NCBI GenBank assembly: GCA_030141605.1
Contig: JAQGDQ010000036.1
Coordinates: 310,001-374,000 of the forward strand
Reading direction: 5' to 3'
Origin: Tubiluchus corallicola
Taxonomy: Eukaryota; Priapulida; Priapulimorpha; Priapulimorphida; Tubiluchidae
Length of the DNA: 64,000 bases
In this document: in pieces, positions 49,530-61,759 of the stretch
How positions within the stretch are numbered: the first letter of the stretch is position 1
Layout of the letters: each line of letters begins with the position of its first letter
The notes under the pieces: generated by a model
The model's database searches: none
Told to the model about the DNA's origin: nothing
The model's input: only the letters and a program-made list of their open reading frames with translations
Program-made: the position numbers and the translations under genes

Positions 49530-51740
49530 TAAACCCTGGCCGAATCCGTCTCTGCGGAGTTCACGGACACTCGCTTTTATTTCAAGACTGTGAACAGAGC
49601 TATGCTAGTATTTGAGACGCAGTCTAAAGTCCGGTAAGCTAGAGAGAAGACGGCTAGATTAATGACAAAAATATTTGAATGTTTAAAGGAAAATGGGAAA
49701 ATATTTTATATCCTACCCCATTTTGAAATACGATAAAAAGTATAAATGTTAAACACCTAATCGCCTATAATAATGCCAAACTGGTTCTGATGGCTAAATA
49801 CATGTAATAGGCTAAAAACTTAATTACCGGTCGGCGAGCCCTAACAGTGATAACGTCACAACTGAACATTTTGAACAGCGCATACATTCCACAGGTATTT
49901 GTGAAAGTTGAACTACAGTGCTACTGCGCAACATTCAGTATGACACATTCAGTATTTACTGCTGTGCTAATGTAGGGATGAGCACTACGAACTGGGAACT
50001 ACAAGTACCTGTTTTTGTGCAACATGTTTCAGAAATGTAGGCTCCAAGGCCCATCTAACTAGAAATGTATATAACAGCGAAAAACTAGACCCTGCGGTAA
50101 TAATTGTTCCGCGCAAATCATTCTTAAAGAATAATACGTTGCCTATCAATATTTTATAGGTTACATTGTTTTGAGCTATAGTTTAAGACTGGGCCCGGCT
50201 TTCAAAATTCTAATCAGTTAAGAATGCTTCCACACGTACCCAGTCATTAGCGATTAAGCTATAGTACTTTTTATTATTTAAAATCTCCTGTCTGTACTTA
50301 TTATTGTACAAAATTTTCTCTGGTTTTCCTTATATAGGTATTTCGCTCAGCGAAAAGCCAACGAATTTTGTTTTCACTCGGGTCTCTTCTTTCTCAAAAC
50401 TTCAAGACATTTTAACGTTGTATTTTTATGTGCTGTTGTTTTTTTCTGTTTCTTTCACTTTTCTGAGTGCGCGAAAGTTAGTTTGGCTGGGTAGTTTCAG
50501 GGGAGAAACTCAGCGTAGGTTTTGTCGTTCTGGCGACACTGTGCATCTGGCCGCGCCTGGCCGGATTTGAGCATTAAGGAACGGCTAGAATACGAATCCT
50601 GGTCGGGTTAATCATGATGACTACTCTTGGGGATGGGGTGTGCGGCTTTAATGAGTCTGTATTGTTTTGATTCCCTAACAAAATACAGTCTTAGTCTACG
50701 GTGACACTTTTTAATTAAGCCTTGATGGTAGAATGGAAGTCAACTGTCAACATAATTAAGGAACCAGGAAAGGCTATCATTTGCATATAAAAATGAAAGT
50801 CTATCCTTTCATCCATGATCCACACAAATTGTCGTATTTTCACTAACAATTGTATTATTTGGTATTCATCATCTTTCAGAACCCGAGTTACAGTAAAAAA
50901 TGTTTTGAGCTGTTATACCATTGTTTACAACAGAAAAGTCGCTTAGGAGAATCGTTTAATAGAAATCCTGTCTCGCTGTTAAATAACAAAATTATGTCTT
51001 GTATTTTAACCGAAAGTGCAGAATTGTTCCTAATATTAGATGAAAACTATTGGTATAATTCTCTCTATTATTAACATTTTTCGATATAATTTGAAAAAAA
51101 GCCATTAATCTGAACACCTCGTAGCGTAGTCCTAGAGGAATTTATTCAAAAAGTAAGGTTGTAACAGTTATCAGTAGATTTCAAAAAAAACATTTACTGT
51201 ATTTTTGTCTGAAATTGTGAAACTACAATAGATTTCCACCGTTCATTTACTAAGTAATGTTAATGAGTCTTACTTTAGCAAACTAGTTCCAAGTTAAGCC
51301 TTTACATAAATTAGCACCACGTAGTTGAAATTTTTGATCTGCTTTGTATGTTTTGCTAATAAAAGTGCAGCACGTTTTGGTGAACTGTAATGATTCAAAT
51401 CACAAATCAACAAGACCTCCTTTACGTGATAACAAAGAGTACAGTTGCTTCATCGACTGTCTCCAGGAACTCATACAGAAAAGTGAATTACTGAATTAGA
51501 ACTAAAAGAACCAACACAAATGAAACATGATGATATTTTTTATAAAAGCTTACATTTCATTTTATTATTTAAATACTCCTTTAACAGTACATTTTAAACA
51601 AATCTTCAGAAAACTTTTTATGCAGATTGTACAATGCTGATAAGCTTAATGCAAATCCTTTTCTTTACAGTCACCGATATGCATAGCAAATCTAAAGCAA
51701 GTTTCTTACAAACAACATAAAAACAATTCTGCAAGTTTTG
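49530..51740. other. Intergenic upstream of the aldolase-like gene
   Basis: No gene supported. A locally GC-richer patch at about 50460-50680 contains a loose tRNA B-box-like ACGAATCCTGG and could be an old SINE. The 88-residue frame at 50304-50570 lacks any known motif. Confidence 0.4.
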
Positions 51741-51749
51741 ACTGTTCAT

Positions 51750-52700
51750 GACGTGCTTAGAACGAGTACATCAGCGCTACTTAACCAGGGCCGGCTTACC
51801 CGTTATATAGCCTTTAGCCAGCAAATAAGTTTAGTCAGAATGGCTAAAAAATATCAAACGACAAAACTCTTACCAAAGAAATGCTACCGTACTATAAATT
51901 TGATTTCATTGTCAGAGCCAAAGTGTTTCAAGTAGATTAAGATCAGGTGATTGCCACAGCAATAAATATGCCTGTATTTTCTTAATAGCAAAATAGTCTT
52001 TGGAATATTCTGAAGTATGTTTAGGGTCACTGTCCTATTGAAATTTGAATACCCTAAACCCAAAAACATTAACCGATTTTTGTAGGTTATTAGCTATTAT
52101 ATTGGACCAAATCCACTGTACCATCAATAAATGCCAATTTTCTAATGCCTTTATGACTGACGCAACACCAAATAAATATTTTCTGTTGCCTGTTCTCTTT
52201 TTGTGGGTGATATATACTTATCATTTAGGGGTTTTCCATCTCCTTTCCACACTCAAGTGTTTCCATCACTGTAAAATAGTGAAAACAGTTTCACCACTAA
52301 AAACAACATCTTCCCAGTAATTTCAGGCTCATATGACCTTCCCTTACATACTTTAAATCTGTGAATTTTGTATTAATTTGTAATGGTTTCGAGGCTGGGG
52401 ATCCTGCTTTAAAGACGGCAGCTTTTAATGCATTTCTCATACCGAGATTCCAACAGAAGAACTTCTTAGTGTTTTTCTGGAACTTAGCATTTAATTCTGG
52501 TGCTGATGGTTTAGGAGTGTTTTTCAATTTTTAATATAACACTAAAATCTTTTCCATTTAAAATTTTGCTTCTGCCACTGCCCATTTTTCATACTACATT
52601 ATTTATTTCAATGTATTTTTACAGGTAAATGCAACTGTAGATTTTGAGATGCCCATTTTTTTATGTTTCTCAGATGCTGAAACCTTCCATTAAATAATTA
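51750..52700 (-). pseudogene. Dead Tc1/mariner transposase
   Basis: Broken minus-strand frames follow the order of a Tc1-type transposase. MGISKSTVAF (about 52655) is the helix-turn-helix; NTPKPSAPELNAKFQKNTKK and KAGSPASKPLQI (about 52520-52360) are the second helix-turn-helix and linker. Then follow DSDPKHTSEYSKDYFAIK (about 52030, cf. the catalytic DNDPKH motif) and WQSPDLNLLETLW (about 51950, cf. WPAQSPDLNPIENLW). Stops and frameshifts make it inactive. Terminal repeats were not located. It lies between the aldolase-like gene and ORC6. Confidence 0.85.
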
Positions 52701-52869
52701 ATTACCGAATGTTCCTTGAATATACTACTATGCTTACTCATTGAAGGACAGAAAGCTATATGCACAGAAAAGCAATTCTTACTTTTGGAGGGTTATGTCC
52801 AAATTAACAGTACCAAAGTTTTTGCTTGAGATCAAAAAATGTGTCGACAGAGTAAGGTCAATTGGCACA

Positions 52870-54069
52870 ACAGAAAAAACAAGGACAAATTAGCAACACA
52901 CCTTGATATGTGATGTATTAATATAAAACGTTTGTTTCATTTAAAAAATAGAAAGTACTTAATCTATTATTTAGGGTGCCCAAGTTATTTTTGAGATACT
53001 ATAAACTATGATTTGAAAATTTGGTGATTTGCTGCAGGCTGAAACGTTTATGCAGGAAGTTTTCTTATTTCAGTCTGTTGACTTCAAATGACTAGTTCCC
53101 AGGAACCTGTTTCGACTTGCTTTGGTACAGTGTTCTGCATTTTTAATGAGTGAGATTCATTTTAAACTTTTGCTGCTGATCGCTAATAGAAACAGGGAAA
53201 CTAAACTTTATTATTCTTTGGCTCGGCTGTTATTTAGTATGAATACAATAATATCTTATACAGCAGTGTAAAAAAAGGAAAACTTAACATTGATATGCAT
53301 AATTTAAAGAAATAATGGCACCACAATACTTCATACCTTACCTGATCATAAGTAATTTATTAGTGTGGTCTATATTACAAACCGAAAATTGTAGTCAAAG
53401 TTATACAGTCAACAAAACTGAAAAAATAAAATCAGACATTTCGTCAATAGCTAACATATTTTTTCGAAGAAATGCAGTTTATCATTCATTTTAGTCCATT
53501 TTTTATTTGCCATATACACTGCTTTAATTTAATTTTTAAGTTGAAGGGCTGTGGTGAGTCAACAACCCAAGGTCTAAATCCGGCTCTATTCGTTATACTG
53601 AGCTAACCCTGCTTATCAATCTTAAAAGACATTTGTCAGGTAAAAATATGTTAAAACAAAAGCTTCCATATTCAAAGAAAGAAGAAATTTTAATAATCTG
53701 GCCAGCCTTGGCCTCGAATCTAGCTAGATCAGTGATCACTAAAGACTTATTTGTTCTTTGAAAATTTGTTCACAGCTCTAAAAGAAATCTATTAAATTGT
53801 TAACAAAATATTATTGTAATTAAAATACTCATAATTAAATTTTGACAATAAAAATAAATTTGTGGTGATGTCCCATAATTTTAAATTAGAATCAGTCAAG
53901 CTATATAGAACACACAAGAACTGGTAAACTTAATTGTTGAAGTTACAATACTACATTTTAAGAAAATAATAACTCTCGAATTAAAGCCGACATTATCACG
54001 ACTTCTTTGTGAATATACAGTTGCAGCAGTGCAGTAGGCTAAAAATTCAGTTGTCACTGTACTGATCTA
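52870..54069. other. 3' flank of ORC6
   Basis: No gene. A minus-strand AATAAA at 53507-53502 is a candidate poly(A) signal for ORC6, about 560 bases after its stop. Confidence 0.45.
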
Positions 54070-54191
54070 TCAAGAGCTAGTTGATGATAGAGCTGCTTTT
54101 TGAAGAATTTTCTTTTTCCATTCTTCATAATCACCTGATTGCTCCGCAACCTCATCAATAAGTTTCCTTTTTCTGTCAGTTTTCGCTTCAT
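54070..54191 (-). CDS. ORC6: ORC6 exon 7 and stop
   Basis: 122 bases from ATGCGGCAG to TGA at 54070-54072. It encodes DRKRKLIDEVAEQ, then GDYEEWKKKILQKAALS, the C-terminal motif that tethers ORC6 to ORC3. Confidence 0.93.
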
Positions 54192-57100
54192 CTGCCGCAT
54201 GTAAAACATTTATTAGCAGGTTAAAAAAGTAAAACAGCAAGAACAGCTAATTTAGTATTTACTTTCTCTTTTTTTGTCCTTACCAGTAATCTATAATGCA
54301 GCCATACTAATACATGAATTATAATTTTAATACATTTTGGAAAATAAATAAATGTCAAATTGCTACCTATTTCCCATGTTTCTTCAAGACAATCAAGCAA
54401 TGATTTGGCTCTCTTGCTATTCTTTACTTCAGATTTGTTATCTGCAATTAAAAACATGTTGAAACATGTGCACAATTTACTAACATGAACACCAACTGAT
54501 CTGTTTAAAGCAAATTTATTAATATCGGGCCTCATCTAAAAAATGTATAAATTATAACATACAGTACAGTTGTGCTACAGATCAACAAGTGTTGAATTTT
54601 CCTAAAAGTATGCTTGGCCAATTGAGCCATGAAGGTACAAATCAATCAGAATATTTGGTTAAATAAATATAGCCATAAAAAGTTTACTAATAAACATAAT
54701 GCTGAAAATATCTTGTTGAAGACAAATGTGGGTTTTACATGAATGTCATACGGATTGAATTGGTATGCAAGACCTATTGTGCAGAAATATGTAACACCTA
54801 ATTAGCAATGACCTTGGCTATGCGACATCTGAGACAAATTTCCCTATTCAGGCAAAATAGATTTACGTCATGAGGGTAGGATTGCGCCAATTATTTTGTT
54901 CCCCATTACTTTAAATTCCACAAATTTGACAGACTCTCACCAAATCATTTAGCATTATAATTTTTTGGGATTTTGACCTGTCTTGTGTGCATTTCATTTA
55001 GATTTTATTGCGATCAATTGAGCTACAGTATATTTTTAGCAAGTTTTTATAAATGACCAATTTAAACTTTAGAATACAGATCGATATATATTAGCTCCAT
55101 TCACATTATCATTGTTTACATGTGAACACACAGTTCACATGGCAGCTCAACATGTTTTCAAAACGTTTGGATTTAGTTTGAATCTGCTTTGCACTAAAAT
55201 CCTCTCAGCAATATGATGTCAGTGGTATATGTTGGCGTTTAAGTTGTAATCCTAGCGTTGCATTCACGTAGTGTTAGGTTGTTGAGATCGGCCGTAGTTA
55301 TTTCGGTTCGATTGTCATGTAAACAGTAGACGCTAGACATTGTTGGAGTTTGTAACATTTTCTATTGTAATATGAGTTTATTTTCTTACTATGTACCAAC
55401 ATCAGTGTTGCATAACTATAAAAGCTTGTCTTCAGTTCTTTATTTGCGTACATTACCAAAGAAACCAGTATAAATATTGCATCTGTTGTTTGTCCACTGT
55501 TCAAAACAATTGCCGAGACCATATACAACTATTTATTAAACATTTAGCCATGTTTAATCTGTGTTCTTAGATATTAAGAAACACAAAGAAACAGAAAATG
55601 TGAAAATATTTTAAAAAGTTACAATTAATAATTAAATAAATTAAATAAAATTATTATTATTACTTAATTTTACAATTAAATAAATTATTAAAATTAGATT
55701 AATAATTAAAAATGTTAAAAGTTTTTATCCAGTGCAAGGAGTTTTGTAACCTTGGTGCAAAAAACAAATATTTAGGGGAGGCAATTTGCTGCAAATAAAT
55801 GGTTTCTCAATGGCAGTAGTAGTGCTGAAATACCAAAGGTATACAATGTAACAGTTCAGGATTGACCTCGTCACCGCAGGAGCTGGCTAGCCCTAGAAGA
55901 ATGCTAGCTAAAATATTTGTTATTTATTCACAGTTCACTTAATAAATTCAGTCCGCACAAGATACAAGTAAAAACCATAAATAATGAAGCTTTTAACTAT
56001 GCTAATATAAACTAAGCAAAACTGTGGCACTGTAACCAAGGTGTGGCCTTCCAAGATCACCTAAGTTTTGAAGGAGTGTGGTAGTTAAAAGTCTGTAATT
56101 TACTGCATATAATACTATAACTGTACAAATTATACCAGAAAAAACAAGTACTCAGCACATTTTAAAAAAGATTTAATCACATGTTATTTTTAGCATAACT
56201 GTTCTCTTTCTCCTTGTTAATGTGATAAAGCAAATGTAAAAAATGCTAATTTTACAAAATAGTTAAGCCACATCACACATTTACAATTTTTGACATGTTG
56301 TCTGATAACCACAAAATCTTTTTGATGAAGACAGTAAATACACACTTTTTCTAGCCACTAACAACTGCCCTACTTTCAGCATGTTGTTTTGTAAACAGCC
56401 TCTTTACTTGTTATGAAATCTATTAAGTATGGGGATAGGCCTAACAGTGGAATGTTAAAAATCAAACCCTTCTGGTTCATGTACAACTTGACATTATTCT
56501 CAGACTTTCTGGCATTTTGTTATGACACCAATGTTGGAAAATAAAACATCAACAAAATAATGACAAGAACTTGAACAATCCCAAATCAATCTCTCTTGAA
56601 AATTCTGCTGGCATGTAGCTATATGGATGCATGGAGATGTATTTCCAGACTAGAGCTTCAGCAGCTTCACTAACAGACTATCGTATTACTGAATTAACTG
56701 AAAAGTTCGTTTTCGGACTTTGGGCCACTGGGAAGCAAGAAGTCTTGCAACTAATTTTGCCCATTCACATTTCTTGCCTGGTTTATGGACAAGCTACTAA
56801 TTAGTTTGAGAAAACAAGAATGCACCTGGGGTCAAGTCATAATGGTTAGCCAGTTTTTGTATGATAATGAGATTGAATTAGATTACAATATTTGAAGTTG
56901 GCATCTATATGAGCCATGTCATGTTATGTTATTCAACCATGTTGTTCAGTTATTTTTAATACACTAGAGGTCTACATACCTAGCTGAACTGGAACAAATT
57001 TATCTAAAATAGCACACATATTGTCAAATATTGATCTTCTGCATCCTGCAACTTCCAATAGTTTTCCTTTGTCAATTCTGCAATTCATTTTCCTGGACAT

Positions 57101-60100
57101 AAAAACAAAGATTAGTCACATGCGACAATTGCTCATAAATGCATTTATGTTTTGGCACATCAAATGACTTTAATTAAGTACCTCATGGCTTTTACATAAT
57201 GCATAACAGCATAAACTAAAATGTTATACTATATTTAAAACACCAACAGAAACCGTGAAGAGGCAATTTGACGGCTTTAAAATTATCATAAGTAAAATGC
57301 ACAACCTAAAAGAGCAAAATAAAGCAACTAGATGGCAATGCAATAAAATGATAAACTGGAATTCGAAATGTAATGCGAGATTAACTAACACGAACTGCAG
57401 TAGTAGGTTAGCAAATTCATAAATTTTTCAGCTAAGACACAGAAGGCTGAAACAGTTTTAAAATAACTAGTGACTTTCATGTGTTTTCCAATTATTCGTG
57501 CTCGCCGTTATTACTACAATAGGTTTTACTCTAGATAGATGACTACTGCCTACTGAGCCTACACCAATACAGCACAAGAGAACAACCAAGTAATGTGCAA
57601 GGATTTGAAATAATTAAAGAAAATGCGATTCAAACCCAGAAGTTTAAGTGATACATAAAAAAATTGATAAAATTTAATGTTCATTCATCTTCACAGTCTT
57701 CACTGCAAACCAACACATTGCCAAAATTTATGGTGATTTACAAGACACCCTGCATATATTAACAACAGTGCAAGGAATGTTTCCAGGTTTCAAGTAAATA
57801 TTCCGAGTTGAAAGTCTAAAGCAATAATTTCTTTGTCACAAATGCATACCTCAAAATAAAGGGGTTAGTTGGTTAAGTTAATTAGTTCAGGAAAACCCTT
57901 TCACTTACTTGCACGCTTTATACAAGGATGCAGCTATAAACAGAAGTTTTTTAGTATGTTCAGCCTCAGCAGACAAATCACCATTGTTCTTTCTTTCTTG
58001 CTCATACCTACCAATAAAAAACACTTGGCGAGGACAAATTCAGGCAGCTTAGACAAACAGTAAAAGTATTTTGAACACTGAGAAAACCTAGTAAATTTTG
58101 TAAGTATATAAGTATATCTTAAATTGTAATTGCTGATAGCTTGAAATGATTTGTTTATATTTCAAGTTTCTTACCTCAGTAGGATTTGAGCTGCGATTGC
58201 ACTGCACTGTGATGGACATCCAAATTGTGCAGCTAGATCAGTTACGGTAACTTTTGGTTGAAGATTCAGCAAAAATTCAACTGTCTTTAACGTGCTGATA
58301 TAGACTGGTTTTGTTACTCCTGAAAGCTTCGCCGCATAAACCTGGAACAAGAATTTAATAGTAATGAATAAGTTAAATAAAGCACATTGCAAAAACTGTA
58401 AGCTGATTACATTTAATTGCCAATTACATATATGTTTTTGTTATTAGGCCTAACTCATATTTTGAACATTCAAAAAGAAGTTGTATTGGATAGCAGTCTG
58501 TACCTTATCTATTTGATGCTGATGAATATTGGCAGCCAATTCCAGGCAAACAATTGTTTTACATGTTCCAGTCACATTCCTTGACAGATTGCTACTAGCT
58601 AATGTTTTCACATCCAAAAGTCTAACTAGCTCTTCAGCTTTTCTAAAAAAGATGAAAGATAGAATACTTAATAAAGTAGTTAAAAAGACAGTAGTCTTTA
58701 CTCATTCCTTTTCAGGACGATAATAAACAGCATCACATTTTGCATTTTTAACTGATCTCTGGAAAGTATTTGCAGTAGTCACAATATCAGTGTGGCAGTG
58801 TCTTTAGTAATTCCTTATCCAAAGACACTAACTCCTTTCCGAAACGTACGTACATTTACCCGTCATCTGTGATGGGAAAAATAATGCCTTATTAAGTAAT
58901 TTAATAAAATTTGGAAAAGAAATGGCTAACATACAAGAAAATCATACAATAACGAAAAAAGTTGTATTGTATTCTTCGTTTTCAGTCCTTGAAGAAGTTT
59001 TTCGCATTGCAAATTAACAGCTAAAAATTCATACTTATACATCAACTCAGCATACAACGAATGTTAATCTGTCGTGCACTTAATAGCACATCAAGATAAT
59101 TGTGTTGCACCAGGGAATGTGTTCACAGAATGTGACAGCAGCAAGTGCTGTTCAGTGTATGAAAGCAGTACTCTGAACAGACTTGATATTATTATGCTTT
59201 TGAATGTAAAAAAAAAACTAAAAAACATTAACAGCTTTTTAGGTTTTTTTAAATTTTATACAATTTCACAATTGGATTTATCACTTGGGCAGTAGTCAGT
59301 TACGTGTTTATAATGGTTGTTAGTAATACTATACGTACGCGTACCAAACATTCAGCCTTTTCAAAATCTGTTGCAAGTAAACAAATATTCATAAAACAAT
59401 ATTGATGGGCACTACCTTACTATACAGCTACTAATCATCTGTAGCTGGGAGTGCCAACTGTTAATTCAACAGCGCAGAGGTGAGTTGTTATAATCATCTG
59501 CTACCAGCGCGGGACAGACTCATTACAGTTCCAGTGTACAAATTTTATAGTATTTTAGCATGTTTGAACAACTGTCAAATGTACAAACTTAGAGCGATTT
59601 AAATACTTCATGCAAAATATTATACAGAAATGAATGCTCTATATTTTCTATTTTAAACAGTTTTGATACTAGCTGTCACATAGAAGCTAGAAAGTTTTGA
59701 AATCAAAAGCCTGTGAAAATTTTGCAAATTTTCCGAATTATCCACATTAACAGCGTTTAAATGCAGAAGACGCAGACAAGATATGATCCAGACATTTAGA
59801 ATCCTCAAGGATATTGATTGGATTGACAGTAACAAAAAGCTTGAACTTCATACATCAACACTATATATCAATTTCTATATATAGGCATGTATAATTGTAT
59901 ATACAAGTAAGTAATATGTAAGTATGTATGCATGCATGTGTGCGTGCGTGTGTCTGCATGTGCACATGTGCATGTTTGTTCATATCCACATCCTCGAAAG
60001 GTCTTTTAATTGCAGACTATCTCTTTCCGGGACTAGTCCTTGTCCAACCTTCTCTTAAATACAACTACACTTTGTGCGCATACGACATCGAATCAAATCA

Positions 60101-61489
60101 AATCATTCATTTTTCATCCCAATAACAATACAAAGAAAAATAGGTATAAATTTAAAAAACCAAATAAATGGGAAGGGGTGGCAAAAAACAGTTATCGAAT
60201 CAGCCACCCCAAGCTGAGTATTAAATTAGTATTATGCAGTGCTAATACACACACACACATATAAACCGTAAATATATGTGCTATACTAATGTTAAAAAAG
60301 AAAAAAATTATTTCATTAAATTATGTACTTCATTTGCCCGTGTTTTTCTATACATAAAATTGTCTAATTTTTAACTAGAGAACGAAAATAAAATTCTACA
60401 ACACAAAAGTATGAAGGAACGTGAAATGTGTACAGACAAGTGATAATCTGGAAACATATAAACGAGAGTGTGCGTATCTGAGAATATGAGAATAAACTCC
60501 AGCGGCTAGCTCCGCCTTATATATCAGTGCAAATGAACAATCTAGAAACTACTAAGCACATCGCATATAGCAAGTTCTCGAAACTTCGACTGCTTCTATA
60601 AGGTAAGAAGATTATTCTACTATACTATAGAACATTCCAGATCTCCACAACAATCAGATATATATGTCTATGTAAAACAGAAATATAGAAAACATACCAT
60701 CATGCAGTTATAATTCTCAGTTTACAATAATTATGTAAAAAATCAAACAACATGCACAATCCTAACAAAAAAATGTAAATACATTAATCAACTAAATTGT
60801 AAATTTGTATTACTTTAAAAGATACTTTAAACCAATTTTATGTCTTTGCATGCAGTATATATCATGCAATACATATTGTATAAATTTACCTTATTTATTT
60901 TATGATATATTCAATAACATTTCATAAATAACATCGCTGAGTAAACTATTCCATGCGTCTACAATTTAGTGTGAAAAAACGATTCAATCCTATACACTGC
61001 TTAAACCGATTCTTAGAATGTAATGAGCTCTTTTTCAGTCTCATAGTTTAAAGCTCGAATAGATCGACTCTGGGCCAATCATCCAGAGAAATACATTCAT
61101 CTTAGACTTCCCCAATGGCAGCAAGACGCATGGATTTTAGGAAGAACCTGACACTTATCATGGTACAAAGAACATGACGGTACTATCTTCCGGTTCGTAT
61201 CATTAGTGCCACCATGTATTATTAGAAAATTCAACACAAATAAAAGCATCCAGAGAAGATTGGAGGGGCAAATAGCGATTAACTATGCTTAGCCACTATT
61301 CGCGTTGTAAGTAAGTCTCTTTCAAAAAATATATAGGTTTGCACTACTAGTAGTACGTAATGACAACTCTTTATGTACGGGTATGATAACACCTATACCT
61401 CGCAACAATACTTACTTGATTATAGCAGGTGACACAATGCAAAGCTTCAATGCTATCTTATGCAAAAGATTACGGTCAGCATTATTCAT
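54070..61489 (-). CDS. ORC6: Origin recognition complex subunit 6, 7 exons (gene span)
   Basis: Nuclear replication-initiation protein: ORC6 joins ORC1-5 at origins, binds DNA through TFIIB-like cyclin folds and is needed to load MCM helicases. Seven exons join in frame to 262 codons (human 252). Residues about 1-100 form the first TFIIB-like fold: IALKLCIVSP, KAEELVRLLDV, CLELAANIHQHQIDK, then AAKLSGVTKPVYISTLKTVE. The second fold covers about 100-197 (VTDLAAQFGCPSQCSAIAAQ to IDKGKLLEVAGCRRSIFDNM). A short charged linker leads to the C-terminal ORC3-contact motif DYEEWKKKIL (243-252). Its Tyr244 matches human Tyr232, the residue altered in Meier-Gorlin syndrome. All intron phases agree. Intron 1 (2.8 kb) contains a LINE fragment. 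Confidence 0.93.
54367..54441 (-). CDS. ORC6: ORC6 exon 6
   Basis: 75 bases between AATTGCAG and donor TAG|GTAGCA. It encodes NKSEVKNSKRAKSLLDCLEE, a charged linker of low conservation. Supported mainly by phase (1 in, 1 out) and clean splice sites. Confidence 0.75.
54442..56979. other. ORC6 intron 5
   Basis: 2.5 kb, no second gene. It includes a very AT-rich patch at 55.62-55.71 kb. Confidence 0.5.
56980..57092 (-). CDS. ORC6: ORC6 exon 5
   Basis: 113 bases between GTCCAG and donor TAG|GTATGT. It encodes KMNCRIDKGKLLEVAGCRRS, then IFDNMCAILDKF, matching human KVDKNKMVATSGVKKAIFDR. Confidence 0.93.
57909..58007 (-). CDS. ORC6: ORC6 exon 4
   Basis: 99 bases between TTGGTAG and donor CAA|GTAAGT. 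It encodes YEQERKNNGDLSAEAEHTKK, then LLFIAASLYKAC, matching human PLFTSAALLSACK. Phase 2 in and out. Confidence 0.93.
58175..58341 (-). CDS. ORC6: ORC6 exon 3
   Basis: 167 bases between GTTCCAG and donor GAG|GTAAGA. It encodes VYAAKLSGVTKPVYISTLKT, then TVTDLAAQFGCPSQCSAIAA, the best-conserved part of the protein. Confidence 0.95.
58504..58642 (-). CDS. ORC6: ORC6 exon 2
   Basis: 139 bases between TTTTTTAG and donor AAG|GTACAG. It encodes KAEELVRLLDVKTLASS, then CKTIVCLELAANIHQHQIDK, matching the first TFIIB-like repeat of ORC6. Confidence 0.92.
59926..59974. repeat. TG/CATG-rich microsatellite
   Basis: Alternating ATGC and TG/CG units (for example CATGCATGTGTGCGTGCGTG) continuing to about 59974, with potential for Z-DNA. 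Confidence 0.85.
60915..61085 (-). mobile_element. LINE 3' fragment in ORC6 intron 1
   Basis: Minus-strand frames give MRLKKSSLHSKNRFKQCIGL with NRFFTL, and in a shifted frame VDAWNSLLSDVIYEM. These correspond to the C-terminal end of CR1/Jockey-type LINE proteins, where an FFxxRVVNxWNSLPxxVV motif ends the ORF. Only this end is seen, consistent with a 5'-truncated insertion. Confidence 0.55.
61416..61489 (-). CDS. ORC6: ORC6 exon 1 (74 bases)
   Basis: ATG at 61489 to the strong donor CAA|GTAAGT. It encodes MNNADRNLLHKIALKLCIVS, then PAII and a split Lys. This aligns with human LIGRLAPRLGLAEPDMLRK, and phase 2 fits exon 2 exactly. It was found by homology and frame, being too short for ORF calling. 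Confidence 0.8.
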
Positions 61490-61661
61490 TGCCAAATCAC
61501 GCACTTTCCTTTATTTTTTATGGTTTGTTGTTGTGTATTAAATTATGATTCTTGTAACTTTCTCGCAATGTTTTCTTTGGCTTTTTACCCGCCTTTTATT
61601 TATCGCACTTCAGACTATTCTCGCAAAAATACGGACATCCCGTAATGTACAGCATACGAGG

Positions 61662-61671
61662 ATCACGTGAT
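61662..61671. promoter_or_regulatory. Palindromic E-box ATCACGTGAT upstream of ORC6
   Basis: A 10-bp palindrome with a CACGTG core about 175 bases upstream of the ORC6 start codon, a plausible site for a bHLH-ZIP factor (USF, MYC or MITF type). Function is inferred from position only. Confidence 0.35.
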
Positions 61672-61759
61672 ATCTTGTTTCTGGCATTTGTGTGATAGTA
61701 ACGGTACGGACAGTAGTCAGACACATAAGTTGTAAAATAGCGAGTGTATTTTTTCAGTA

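Larger units (their letters stand above)
58643..61415. other. ORC6 intron 1
   Basis: 2.8 kb with a TG-type microsatellite (59926-59974), a short CA run (60247-60260) and a LINE fragment near its 5' end. No host gene supported. Confidence 0.5.

Noticed and set aside
50460-50680. GC-richer patch with a B-box-like ACGAATCC
   Set aside because: Could be a SINE, but no A box, tail or duplication was found.
58840-58900. Candidate ORC6 first exon near 58.87 kb (CAG|ATGACGG|GTAAAT)
   Set aside because: Phase and sequence do not fit the ORC6 N-terminus; the exon at 61416-61489 does.
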